A stretch of DNA of 7,043 bases. Source: JBJSXF01 sp046086225. GTDB taxonomy: Bacteria; Actinomycetota; Acidimicrobiia; IMCC26256; PALSA-610. The notes under the pieces are model-generated. The model saw nothing but the letters and a program-made list of their open reading frames with translations. It was not told the origin of the DNA and did no database searches. The stretch spans positions 1-7,043 of the forward strand of contig JBJSXF010000060.1 in assembly GCA_046086225.1 (NCBI GenBank), in the 5' to 3' direction. The position numbers were made by a program, and so were the translations under genes. The stretch's first letter is position 1. The number at the start of each line of letters is the position of its first letter. Below, one piece after another: positions 1 through 5,602 of this stretch.

Positions 1-1
1 C

Positions 2-289
2 GACACGCCGATGGTCGACGCCATGACGACCGACCCGGCCGCGATGCGGGCCCGCGCCGCCATGCCGGCACCGGTGCGCAAGACCTACTCGCTGCAGTCC
101 GCCGTCGATGCCACGGTCACCGGCATCGAACGGCGGGCCGACCGCGTGATCTACCCCCACTTCCTCCGCGCGCAGCTCATGCTCCGGGGCTTCCTCGGTC
201 CCCGCAGCGAGGGCGCGTGGCGGAAGGCCATGCCGGAGGTCGAGCGGCTCGCACGCGGGTCCGGCGATCACCCACCCGGCGCCCACTAA
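2..289 (+). CDS. Short-chain dehydrogenase/reductase (SDR), C-terminal part only
   Basis: The reading frame is open from the first bases of the window and ends at TAA 287-289, so this is the 3' end of a gene that starts upstream. The first visible residues, DTPMVDAM, match the SDR segment after the active site and the PG turn, where a Thr follows the substrate loop. The later part, GIERRADRVIYPHFLRA, resembles the tail of many actinobacterial SDRs, in which a basic stretch leads to a VxxP-W/F-LR helix near the C-terminus. The Rossmann glycine motif and the Tyr-Lys catalytic pair would lie upstream and cannot be checked. The family call rests on the tail alone; cofactor and substrate are unknown. 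The in-frame ATG at 11 is an internal Met, not a convincing start. The gene faces the secreted-protein gene at 449-1207, with the hairpin at 389-420 between them. Confidence 0.7.
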   Translation, partial: DTPMVDAMTTDPAAMRARAAMPAPVRKTYSLQSAVDATVTGIERRADRVIYPHFLRAQLMLRGFLGPRSEGAWRKAMPEVERLARGSGDHPPGAH

Positions 290-388
290 GGTCGGCCCGC
301 CGCCGCGGCGGTGACGGACGTCGGTCGGCCATGGGTGTTGCTGCCGGGGACGGGTCGGCGCCCATCGTCGCGGATTCCTGACGCATGA

Positions 389-420
389 TCGGGCCCTCCC
401 CGTTTCCGAGAAGGGCCCGA
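389..420. terminator. Hairpin between convergent genes, candidate bidirectional terminator
   Basis: TCGGGCCCT at 389-397 pairs perfectly with AGGGCCCGA at 412-420, giving a 9-bp GC-rich stem with a 14-nt loop. It lies 100 bases after the SDR stop and 29 bases after the stop of the minus-strand secreted-protein gene. No T-run follows on either strand. U-poor hairpins are common candidate terminators in high-GC actinobacteria. The position between converging genes supports a terminator role. The rest of 290-448 shows no gene. Confidence 0.55.
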
Positions 421-448
421 GCGATCGAGCGTCAGAACGATGTCGGGC

Positions 449-1207
449 TCAGCCGCAACGAGTGATGTGCACGAGATAGAGCGTGTCGCCGTTGCCGTAT
501 GAGTTAGTGGTGACCGTCGGTCCAATCCCGTATTCCACCGGAGTGGCGGTATACGAGAACGCGGCCTGCGCGGTCACCGCCGAGGCATACGCGAAGAGAG
601 GGCAAGCATCGCCGGGAATGCCGAACGTGAGGGTCCCCGAAGCGGCCATCGTGATCGAACCGGAAGCGTTGAGCTGAGTGCCGGACGGGAAGACGACGCA
701 GTTCGCCGGCACGGCGGTCTCGCACACCGACACCGAGTTCACGGACCCGGCGGTCCCGAGCGGCGCAAAGACGAACTGGCCGATGTTGTTGTCGTAGAAC
801 TCCTCACCGAGGAACACGACCGTCAACCCCGACGCCACCAGGTTGCAGTGGAAATGGCCGGTCGTCATCGAGCCCTTGGCATTCGCGTCCTTGAACAGGT
901 AGACGTCGTGGAGCTGCCAACCGTCACCGGTCACCGCCGCCGGCCCGGGCACCAACAGGGTCCCCGACGAAGCCTTCGGCGACACATTCACCGGCAGGCT
1001 CTTCACCGCCTGCACCTTCCGGCCCCCCGAAAACCGGTGGAACTCCACCTGCACCGAACCGGTCGAGTATCCCGACCAGGTCACCGTCGGCGACACCGAG
1101 CACGAATCGATCGTGATCGACTTCGACGACGGGCCCGCCGCCGCCGGCACCGCGAATGCCGCCAACGCCACGACGACCACCAACGCCGCGAACCGGGAAC
1201 GAGACAT
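449..1207 (-). CDS. Secreted six-cysteine protein, unknown family
   Basis: This is a 252-residue protein. Residues 1-24 form a clear Sec signal peptide: MSRSR, then an Ala/Val hydrophobic core, then PAAA followed by Gly-Pro-Ser as the likely cleavage site. The mature part is rich in Ser, Thr, Val and Gly, as in extracellular beta-rich proteins. It has six cysteines (about positions 36, 121, 162, 170, 202 and 251), enough for three disulfides, which fits export. No lipobox Cys or further membrane segment is seen. I do not recognise the family and give no function. The frame stays open upstream to 1405, but that extension is antisense to the TetR gene. A strong AGGAGG (complement of 1221-1226) serves either ATG 1207 (13-nt spacing) or in-frame GTG 1216 (4-nt spacing). 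ATG leaves the cleaner signal peptide and was chosen. The gene is divergent from the TetR gene at 1251. Confidence 0.8.
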   Translation of the reverse strand: MSRSRFAALVVVVALAAFAVPAAAGPSSKSITIDSCSVSPTVTWSGYSTGSVQVEFHRFSGGRKVQAVKSLPVNVSPKASSGTLLVPGPAAVTGDGWQLHDVYLFKDANAKGSMTTGHFHCNLVASGLTVVFLGEEFYDNNIGQFVFAPLGTAGSVNSVSVCETAVPANCVVFPSGTQLNASGSITMAASGTLTFGIPGDACPLFAYASAVTAQAAFSYTATPVEYGIGPTVTTNSYGNGDTLYLVHITRCG

Positions 1208-1250
1208 CAGAGACACAGACCCTCCTGAGCTTGCCGACGGAACCCGACCC

Positions 1251-1886
1251 GTGTACCGACGCCAACGCGCCACCACTCCCGCGACCGACGTGCACCCGAC
1301 CCGGGCGCGCATCCTCGACGCCGCCGTCGCCGTGCTCAACGACGACGGATTCGACCGGTTCAGCGTGCAACGCGTCCTCGAGCGGGCCGAGGTGAGCCGG
1401 GCCACGCTCTACAACCACTACGCCGACGTCGACACCCTCATCGAAGCCGCGCTCGCCGCCACCTTCGGCCAAGAGCTCCGGCAGAACCGCGACGCGCTCT
1501 CCCGCCTCGTCGAGACTGCACCCGACCTCATCGGCTTCCGCGCCGCATTCCGCACCTTCGTCGATGCGCTCGGTCGCATCCCGGCCACCGTCCGATTCCG
1601 CCGAACCCACACCCTCGCCCTCACCGCCAACCGCCCCGCTCTCGCCGCCGCGATCAGCGCCGCGCAAGACGAGATCACCGCCGCCTACGAAGCCGCCATT
1701 CGCGACGCGCAGGCCCGCGGGTTCATCCGCACCGAGTTCGACCCCCACACGCTCGCCGTGTTGGTCCAATCCCTCGGCATCGGCCGCATCGTGGATGACA
1801 CCTCGACGGATTCGATCGGCAACGAACGCTGGGCCGAGATGTACTTCGACGTCATCGACCGGATCGCGCTCGTCCCCGCCCCGTGA
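1251..1886 (+). CDS. TetR/AcrR-family transcriptional regulator
   Basis: Counted from GTG 1251 the protein has 211 residues, a typical TetR length. The N-terminal DNA-binding domain spans about 17-65: RARILDAAVAVLNDDGF is helix 1, FSVQRVLERAEVS leads into the helix-turn-helix, and ATLYNHYADVDTLI is the recognition helix plus the usual YxHF-like motif (here YNHY). The remainder is an Ala-rich helical ligand-binding and dimerisation domain whose inducer cannot be predicted. The open frame extends back to 1113, but that part is antisense to the secreted protein's signal peptide. GTG 1251 is preferred; GTG 1290 is the other option. Neither has a strong ribosome binding site. The start lies 43 bp from the divergent secreted-protein gene, so control of that gene or of itself is plausible, although I found no palindrome in 1208-1250. 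Its TGA overlaps GTG 1883 of the antitoxin remnant as GTGA. Confidence 0.88.
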   Translation: MYRRQRATTPATDVHPTRARILDAAVAVLNDDGFDRFSVQRVLERAEVSRATLYNHYADVDTLIEAALAATFGQELRQNRDALSRLVETAPDLIGFRAAFRTFVDALGRIPATVRFRRTHTLALTANRPALAAAISAAQDEITAAYEAAIRDAQARGFIRTEFDPHTLAVLVQSLGIGRIVDDTSTDSIGNERWAEMYFDVIDRIALVPAP

Positions 1887-1993
1887 CCCACCGGCTCGCA
1901 GCCGAAGTCGCGACCCTCGAATCCGACGACGAAGACCGCAGCGAGATGGCCGCCGTGGCGTCACTCATGGAGTCGATGCGTGCATCGGGGTGA
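1883..1993 (+). pseudogene. Remnant of a MazE-type antitoxin (C-terminal tail only)
   Basis: A 36-codon frame starts at GTG 1883, overlapping the TetR stop (GTGA), and ends at TGA 1991-1993. It reads LAAEVATLESDDEDRSEM followed by a helix ending in LMESMRASG. This acidic, amphipathic, Leu/Ala-rich helix resembles the C-terminal toxin-binding tail of small MazE-like antitoxins that sit just before MazF/PemK toxins. The N-terminal DNA-binding half (ribbon-helix-helix or AbrB-like, roughly 40-50 residues in the family) is missing. Upstream in this frame is only a shadow of the TetR gene, back to a stop at 1796-1798. Its end overlaps the toxin remnant by 14 bases, the usual toxin-antitoxin layout. 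The call depends on that partner; the 36 residues alone would be weak evidence. Confidence 0.5.
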
Positions 1994-2144
1994 GATCTTC
2001 CGCTTCGAGGTCCCCAAGGGCATCGGCCACGAGCAGCTCGACACCGTGGACGCTCAACGGCTCGGGCGTCGGTTCGGCCGACTCACCACGGAAGAAATGT
2101 GGTCGGTGGACGACACACTCGGCGTCGTGCTCGGACTCGACTGA
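1980..2144 (+). pseudogene. Internally deleted MazF/PemK-type toxin
   Basis: From GTG 1980 the frame gives 54 residues, while MazF/PemK endoribonucleases have about 105-120. The N-terminus HRGEIFRFEVPKGIGHEQ matches the first strand and loop of MazF (RGEIWxVxLP, then GHEQ). The next residues, LDTVDAQRLGRRFGRLTTEE and a helix ending in VVLGLD, match the family's C-terminus (EQLRTVDxxRLGxxxGxLxxEE, final helix). The segment between them, about 55-60 residues, is gone. In the family it carries the conserved RP after the GxExxGxR loop, the central strands and the catalytic Thr/Ser, so RNA cleavage is not expected. The deletion is in frame and no stop has accumulated. Family members repeat Glu-Gln at both edges of the missing part, so a short direct repeat may have caused the loss. 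It overlaps the antitoxin remnant at its start, and its last 91 bases overlap the opposing double-TetR gene. Confidence 0.68.
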
Positions 2145-3439
2145 CCCGAAGTCGCACCGCGACCCGGCCGACCGCCGAGACCGCTCAGCACTCCGAAGAG
2201 ACCCGTGCTCACCGCCGACCAGTCGATGTTGCCGAGCACCGGACTCGCCGACGCGAGCAGCGACATCCCGATGTTCGCCGAACGGACCAAGGCCCAGTAG
2301 CTGTGCGCACGAGCCTTGATGGTCGCCGATGTCCCGGGGCTCAACATCGTGTCGACCTCGGAGAGAACCACGTCATAGCCCGGTCCGATGATCGCCGCGA
2401 TCTCGGGACGATGCCGAGCGGCGACCATCATCTCGACCCGAAGGTGACGGTTCTCTCGGTTCACCTCGGCGACGAGCCCGCCAATGTTCGCAACCGATGC
2501 CGCGATGAACTCATCCCCGCCGGCACCGAACGGAACGCGCACGCTCATCCCGACGATCTGATCGACGAGAGTCGAGACGACGGCCACGAGGAGTTCGTTC
2601 TTCGATGAGAACCGGGCGTAGGACGAGGAGAAGCCCCGCTGCATCTGTCGAGCGATCCGGGACGTAGTCGCCTGCTCGAAGCCGACGCGGGCGATCACCG
2701 TCATCACCGCGGCCGCCAGCTCGTCGAGTCGGGGATCGTCGGTGCTCGGCGACGGTATCCCCATGGCCCGCGCCGGGGCTTCGATGCCGCTCGCGGCCCG
2801 GGCCGCCGAGTCGCCACTCAACTCGCGCAGTAGAGAGAGGCATGCCTGCCACTGCGCTCGTGTGCATCGGCGCGCGATCGGCGCCAGGAATGCGCTCCCC
2901 AGGAGGAAAGTCACCTGCCCCAGCGCGAGCGCCTCCGGGAGCTCGGGCTGCGCGACGCAATGGGCCCGCAGCTGCGTCCCGAGGTCCTCCCGCACCACTT
3001 CACCGAGTTGCGGGTATCGCCGGGCGACCGCCACCAGCTCGCAGATCGCAGCGGTCGTCGGTGACGGGCGAACCAGCTCGGCGCTCAGCGCCTTCGCCGC
3101 TGGGGCCGAGCCCGCCACGGACTCCCGTACGAGCCCGAGCAGGATCACGAGAGCCGGCGCGAGCGTGCACGACCAGAGATCGGAGGCGATGTCGTCGAGC
3201 GTGTCATAGCGGGCGTACACCGGTCCGGTTGACAAGCCGCAGCGTTGCGCGAGGGAGATCACCGAAGTGCGGTCGAGACCCTGCTCGGCGACCAGACCGA
3301 GCGCCTCGGCGAGGATCAGATCCGACGTCTCCGCGGACCGCTGCGCCCGCGCCGCGCGCGAACCGGGCTCGGCCACCGGCCGTTCCCGGGCCTGCGCATC
3401 GGGGCCCCGCCGCGTTCCCGGACGCCTCGCCTCGGCCAT
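2054..3439 (-). CDS. Tandem double-TetR transcriptional regulator
   Basis: One uninterrupted 461-residue frame contains two TetR units. Unit 1 has its helix-turn-helix domain at about 37-88 (LILAEALGLVAEQG, then LAQRCGLSTGPVYARYDTLD). Unit 2 has another at about 237-290 (LAAAVMTVIARVGFEQATTS, then RQMQRGFSSSYARFSSKNEL). Each is followed by its own helical domain of about 120-140 residues. An ordinary TetR has one unit of about 190-220 residues. A single chain could therefore place two DNA-binding heads on one operator, mimicking the usual homodimer. Residues 1-34 are Arg/Pro-rich and probably disordered. From about 424 the tail is Ser/Pro/Thr-rich; residues 432-461 are encoded opposite the mazF remnant and look like run-on sequence after loss of an older stop. 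ATG 3439 has no ribosome binding site and touches a palindrome. GTG 3376 is an alternative start still ahead of the first domain. Confidence 0.85.
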   Translation of the reverse strand: MAEARRPGTRRGPDAQARERPVAEPGSRAARAQRSAETSDLILAEALGLVAEQGLDRTSVISLAQRCGLSTGPVYARYDTLDDIASDLWSCTLAPALVILLGLVRESVAGSAPAAKALSAELVRPSPTTAAICELVAVARRYPQLGEVVREDLGTQLRAHCVAQPELPEALALGQVTFLLGSAFLAPIARRCTRAQWQACLSLLRELSGDSAARAASGIEAPARAMGIPSPSTDDPRLDELAAAVMTVIARVGFEQATTSRIARQMQRGFSSSYARFSSKNELLVAVVSTLVDQIVGMSVRVPFGAGGDEFIAASVANIGGLVAEVNRENRHLRVEMMVAARHRPEIAAIIGPGYDVVLSEVDTMLSPGTSATIKARAHSYWALVRSANIGMSLLASASPVLGNIDWSAVSTGLFGVLSGLGGRPGRGATSGQSSPSTTPSVSSTDHISSVVSRPNRRPSR

Positions 3440-3460
3440 TCCGAATAGAACCTATTCGGA
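3440..3460. promoter_or_regulatory. Perfect 21-bp palindrome, candidate TetR operator
   Basis: TCCGAATAG at 3440-3448 and CTATTCGGA at 3452-3460 are perfect inverted 9-bp arms around a 3-base spacer (aac). The site abuts the ATG of the double-TetR gene. It is AT-richer than its surroundings. On the minus strand it contains TAGGTT, which could be a -10 element for a transcript starting at or near the ATG. Size and symmetry suit a TetR operator, and self-repression by the adjacent gene is the simplest reading. Protein binding is inferred. Confidence 0.65.
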
Positions 3461-3465
3461 GCGAG

Positions 3466-3476
3466 CCCGATTCGGG
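3466..3476. promoter_or_regulatory. Second, shorter inverted repeat beside the operator
   Basis: CCCGATTCGGG is a palindrome with 5-bp arms and one central base. Its centre (3471) is 21 bp, two helical turns, from the centre of the 3440-3460 palindrome (3450). It repeats the half-site ATTCGG found at 3454-3459. It may be a secondary or half operator. It is short enough that chance is possible. Confidence 0.35.
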
Positions 3477-3492
3477 AAGCCGGCGCGGACCC

Positions 3493-3520
3493 CTTCGCCC
3501 GTCAGGTGCTGCGGGCGAAG
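3493..3520 (-). terminator. Stem-loop across the PP-loop gene stop codon
   Basis: CTTCGCCCG at 3493-3501 pairs perfectly with CGGGCGAAG at 3512-3520. The 10-nt loop contains the stop codon of the PP-loop gene (complement of 3502-3504). No U-run follows on the minus strand. It could end or reduce transcription between the PP-loop gene and the double-TetR gene 62 bases downstream, or protect the mRNA 3' end. It is also partly coding sequence, so the pairing may be incidental. Confidence 0.4.
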
Positions 3521-4557
3521 AGCGCGTCGAGCGCGACCCGCTCGTCGGTGCGCAAGGGGAGGTCTACGAGGTCGGACCAGAAGAGCAGGTGCGTCGGCGA
3601 GATCTGTGGCACGTCATCGAGCGCCGATGGGAGCTGCGCCCGGTCGGGGAACGTGCGGCAGTGCTGGAGCTGATCGACACCGGCGAGCATCACCATCGTG
3701 CGGACGCACTTCTCGCAGCGCCCGCAGTTGAGGGTTCCCGCCACGTTCTGCCAGCACACCCGGAGGTGCTCGTGCACGAGCGGCTCGGCGGCGATCGCGC
3801 GCACCCGGTCGAACCGGCTGCCCGACGCGTCGCCGTGCAACACCTCGGTGCGACCGGGCACGCTCCACCGCGGGTCGAGGTCGGGACGTGATCCCCACGG
3901 GATCATCCGGGAGAGCGCCCACGACGGCGAGATGATCACCGTGCCGATCGTCGGCCGCAGGAGGTGGCCGATGGCCGCCAGCGCCGCCCCGTGCGTGTGC
4001 TGCCAGGCGACGGGCACGAACGCCGGATGTGTGCGGAGGTCGGTCGAGACCACGACCGGCATCGCACCCACTCCGGCGGCCACGGCTTCGAGCGACGCCC
4101 GGGCCGCGGCGAGCCGCTCCGCGTCATCGAGCTCGACGTCGTAGCCGGCGACGAACACGAGGTGCGTCGGCCGCACCGCGCCGGCCAGCAACGAGAAGAA
4201 CGAGTCCACCCCGCCGGTGAAGAAGAGCGCTCGTCCGTCCACGGCCTCGGACATCGAACGGCGGCGGTCCCGGCGAGCGCCGAACCACCCGCGGCGGGGC
4301 TCGATCAGCCGCAGCCGATCCTCGCCACCCCACCACTCGGCGGCCGCCGCCCCGACGAACGTCGCAATCGCGCCGCTAACCGGTTCGCCGCCTCGGCCAG
4401 CAGCCGCGGCTCGGGCTCGTGACGGACCGCGTGGTCGGTGAATCGATCGAGCGCATCGCAGATGGCCCGGGTGCCGCAGCGTCCGGTCCCGGCCACGATG
4501 AACATGACGGGATCGTAACGACGCGAGGCGCGATCTCGTTCCGCTCGATCGGGTCAC
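3502..4557 (-). CDS. PP-loop (adenine nucleotide alpha-hydrolase) superfamily protein with QueC-like Cys cluster; start uncertain
   Basis: The frame is open for 351 codons. The recognisable protein begins near residue 59 (PVSGAIATF, then EWWGG at 74-78). It continues with the PP-loop LFFTGGVDSFFSLL at 111-124, a variant of SGGxDS, which binds ATP and activates a substrate by adenylation. Next come PWGSRPDLDP (220-229) and RVCW...NCGRCEKCVRTM (267-288). The cysteines at 268, 278, 281 and 284 have C-x9-C-x2-C-x2-C spacing, close to the zinc site of QueC (7-cyano-7-deazaguanine synthase). Similar proteins of unknown substrate occur near glycosyltransferase and sulfotransferase genes; this one is not QueC itself. 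GTG 4557 overlaps the dehydrogenase stop as GTGA, but residues 1 to about 55 are Arg-rich and antiparallel in character to no known protein: they are another-frame reading of a sulfotransferase N-terminus. The first ATG, 4254, would cut off the conserved WW region. The native start has probably been lost. Confidence 0.72.
   Translation of the reverse strand: MTRSSGTRSRLASLRSRHVHRGRDRTLRHPGHLRCARSIHRPRGPSRARAAAAGRGGEPVSGAIATFVGAAAAEWWGGEDRLRLIEPRRGWFGARRDRRRSMSEAVDGRALFFTGGVDSFFSLLAGAVRPTHLVFVAGYDVELDDAERLAAARASLEAVAAGVGAMPVVVSTDLRTHPAFVPVAWQHTHGAALAAIGHLLRPTIGTVIISPSWALSRMIPWGSRPDLDPRWSVPGRTEVLHGDASGSRFDRVRAIAAEPLVHEHLRVCWQNVAGTLNCGRCEKCVRTMVMLAGVDQLQHCRTFPDRAQLPSALDDVPQISPTHLLFWSDLVDLPLRTDERVALDALFARST
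4305..4505 (-). pseudogene. Sulfotransferase N-terminal remnant, out of frame with the PP-loop gene
   Basis: From ATG 4505 the frame reads MFIVAGTGRCGTRAICDALD, a hydrophobic strand followed by GTGRCGT. This is a P-loop-like 5'-phosphosulfate binding motif of PAPS-dependent sulfotransferases (family form GxxRSGTT). HAVRHEPEPRLLAEA follows, as in sulfotransferase-like proteins. Resemblance stops at about residue 42 (near 4380), and the frame runs through low-quality Arg-rich sequence to TGA 4305-4307. A sulfotransferase normally has 200-300 residues, so more than 150 are missing. From about 4385 leftward the -1 frame carries the conserved PP-loop protein. I read this as a deletion joining two neighbouring same-strand genes out of frame. 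No ribosome binding site is visible before 4505. The family call is moderately sure and the remnant status fairly sure. Confidence 0.55.
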
Positions 4558-5600
4558 CCGGCCGGGAAGTCGTTGACGAACACCACTTTCGCGGCCGGCG
4601 AGAGCATCCCCTCGACCGCGCGAGCGAACGGCACGGTCTCGGTCACGATCCGGGCCGGGTCGAGCGCGCCGGACATCACCAGATCGAGGACGTCCGGTGC
4701 TGTCGCCCCCGCGTGGACGCGTCCGATCTCGTAGCGCACGCCCTTCAGATACATGAGCTGGAGGGGCAGCGTCGCGGTCGGTGCCGCCCCGCCCGACACA
4801 CTCGTGCAGGTGCCGCAGGCCTCGACGGTGCGGAACGCGAAGGTGCGCCCGGGGTCGAGCACGTGGGCGTCGACGACGATCGGGAAGCGACGGTCGAGCT
4901 TCAGGTCGGCCCAGCGATCGCGGGCGTCGACGACCTCGGCCCCCAGCCCGGCCGCCTGCTCGAGGCGACCGGGATCGTCGTCGACGTAGACCACGCGGCG
5001 CGATCCGAGCGCGACGGCGGCCATCACCGCGTAGAGCCCGACCGACGGCGCGAGCCCGCCGACGACGAGGACCGGCGCGCCGGGCTGCTCGGCGAGCGGT
5101 GCGGCCACGCAGCGGTAGCCGTCGGCCACGTTGTCGGGGATGCCCGCTGCCGCCACCGGGTCGACGCCGTCAGGCAGCCCGAGCAGCATCACGTCCGCCC
5201 AGGGGACGCGAACCACCTCGGCCAGTGCGCCGCCGAGATCGAGCCCGCCGTGCGGTCCGAGGCCGAACGCCGTGCCCGATGCGACCTCCTCGCAGGCGTT
5301 CGTGTGCCCGCGCCGGCACGCCGCGCAGGTCATGCAACTGAGCTGGAACGGCACGATCACCCGATCGCCGGGACGCCAACGCCCGGCACCGTCGCCCACG
5401 GCGATCACCTCGCCGACCATCTCGTGCCCCATCACGAACGGGGCCGGCATCGGATACAGCCCGGAAGCAATGGCCGGATCGAGATCGCAGCGCGCCACCG
5501 CAATGGGTCGCACCAGCGCGTCGCGGGCGTCGCCGATCTGCGGGGTCTCGACGTCTTCCCAACCGAGGTCCATCGGACCGCGGAACACGAGGGCGCGCAT
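4554..5600 (-). CDS. Zinc-dependent alcohol dehydrogenase (medium-chain dehydrogenase/reductase)
   Basis: This 348-residue protein has the usual MDR length and order. The N-terminal catalytic GroES-like domain carries Cys38 (VARCDLD) and GHE at 58-60, ligands of the catalytic zinc. CMTCAACRRGHTNAC at 89-103 gives the structural-zinc spacing C-x2-C-x2-C-x7-C. IPDNVADGYR (154-163) is the usual linker to the nucleotide domain. VLVVGGLAPSVGLYAV (177-192) is a variant of the Rossmann glycine turn, and VVYVDDDPGRLE (203-214) ends the second strand. Acidic residues there suggest NAD(H) rather than NADP(H), which is an inference. It should oxidise an alcohol or reduce an aldehyde/ketone in the cytoplasm; the substrate is unknown. 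ATG 5600 was chosen because MRALVFRGP is the standard beginning. It starts two bases after the tautomerase stop, so the two are co-transcribed and probably translationally coupled. The stop overlaps GTG 4557 of the next frame. Confidence 0.93.
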   Translation of the reverse strand: MRALVFRGPMDLGWEDVETPQIGDARDALVRPIAVARCDLDPAIASGLYPMPAPFVMGHEMVGEVIAVGDGAGRWRPGDRVIVPFQLSCMTCAACRRGHTNACEEVASGTAFGLGPHGGLDLGGALAEVVRVPWADVMLLGLPDGVDPVAAAGIPDNVADGYRCVAAPLAEQPGAPVLVVGGLAPSVGLYAVMAAVALGSRRVVYVDDDPGRLEQAAGLGAEVVDARDRWADLKLDRRFPIVVDAHVLDPGRTFAFRTVEACGTCTSVSGGAAPTATLPLQLMYLKGVRYEIGRVHAGATAPDVLDLVMSGALDPARIVTETVPFARAVEGMLSPAAKVVFVNDFPAG

Positions 5601-5602
5601 GC

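Noticed and set aside
1208..1250. Operator search between the divergent secreted-protein and TetR genes
   Set aside because: I looked for inverted repeats and found none with arms of 6 bp or more, so no regulatory site is annotated.
924..1964. Long minus-strand open frame of 346 codons antisense to the TetR gene
   Set aside because: It is Gly/Arg/Val-rich with no recognisable motif, and it lies opposite a clear TetR gene in high-GC DNA where such shadows are normal.
2842..3891. 349-codon plus-strand frame opposite the double-TetR and PP-loop genes
   Set aside because: It is Arg/Pro/Ala-rich with no motif, and it crosses the intergenic operator region between two real genes, as expected for a GC-driven shadow.
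4360..4400. Programmed -1 frameshift linking the sulfotransferase N-terminus to the PP-loop protein
   Set aside because: No slippery heptamer is visible near the junction, and a 42-residue sulfotransferase piece would not be functional. A deletion scar is simpler.
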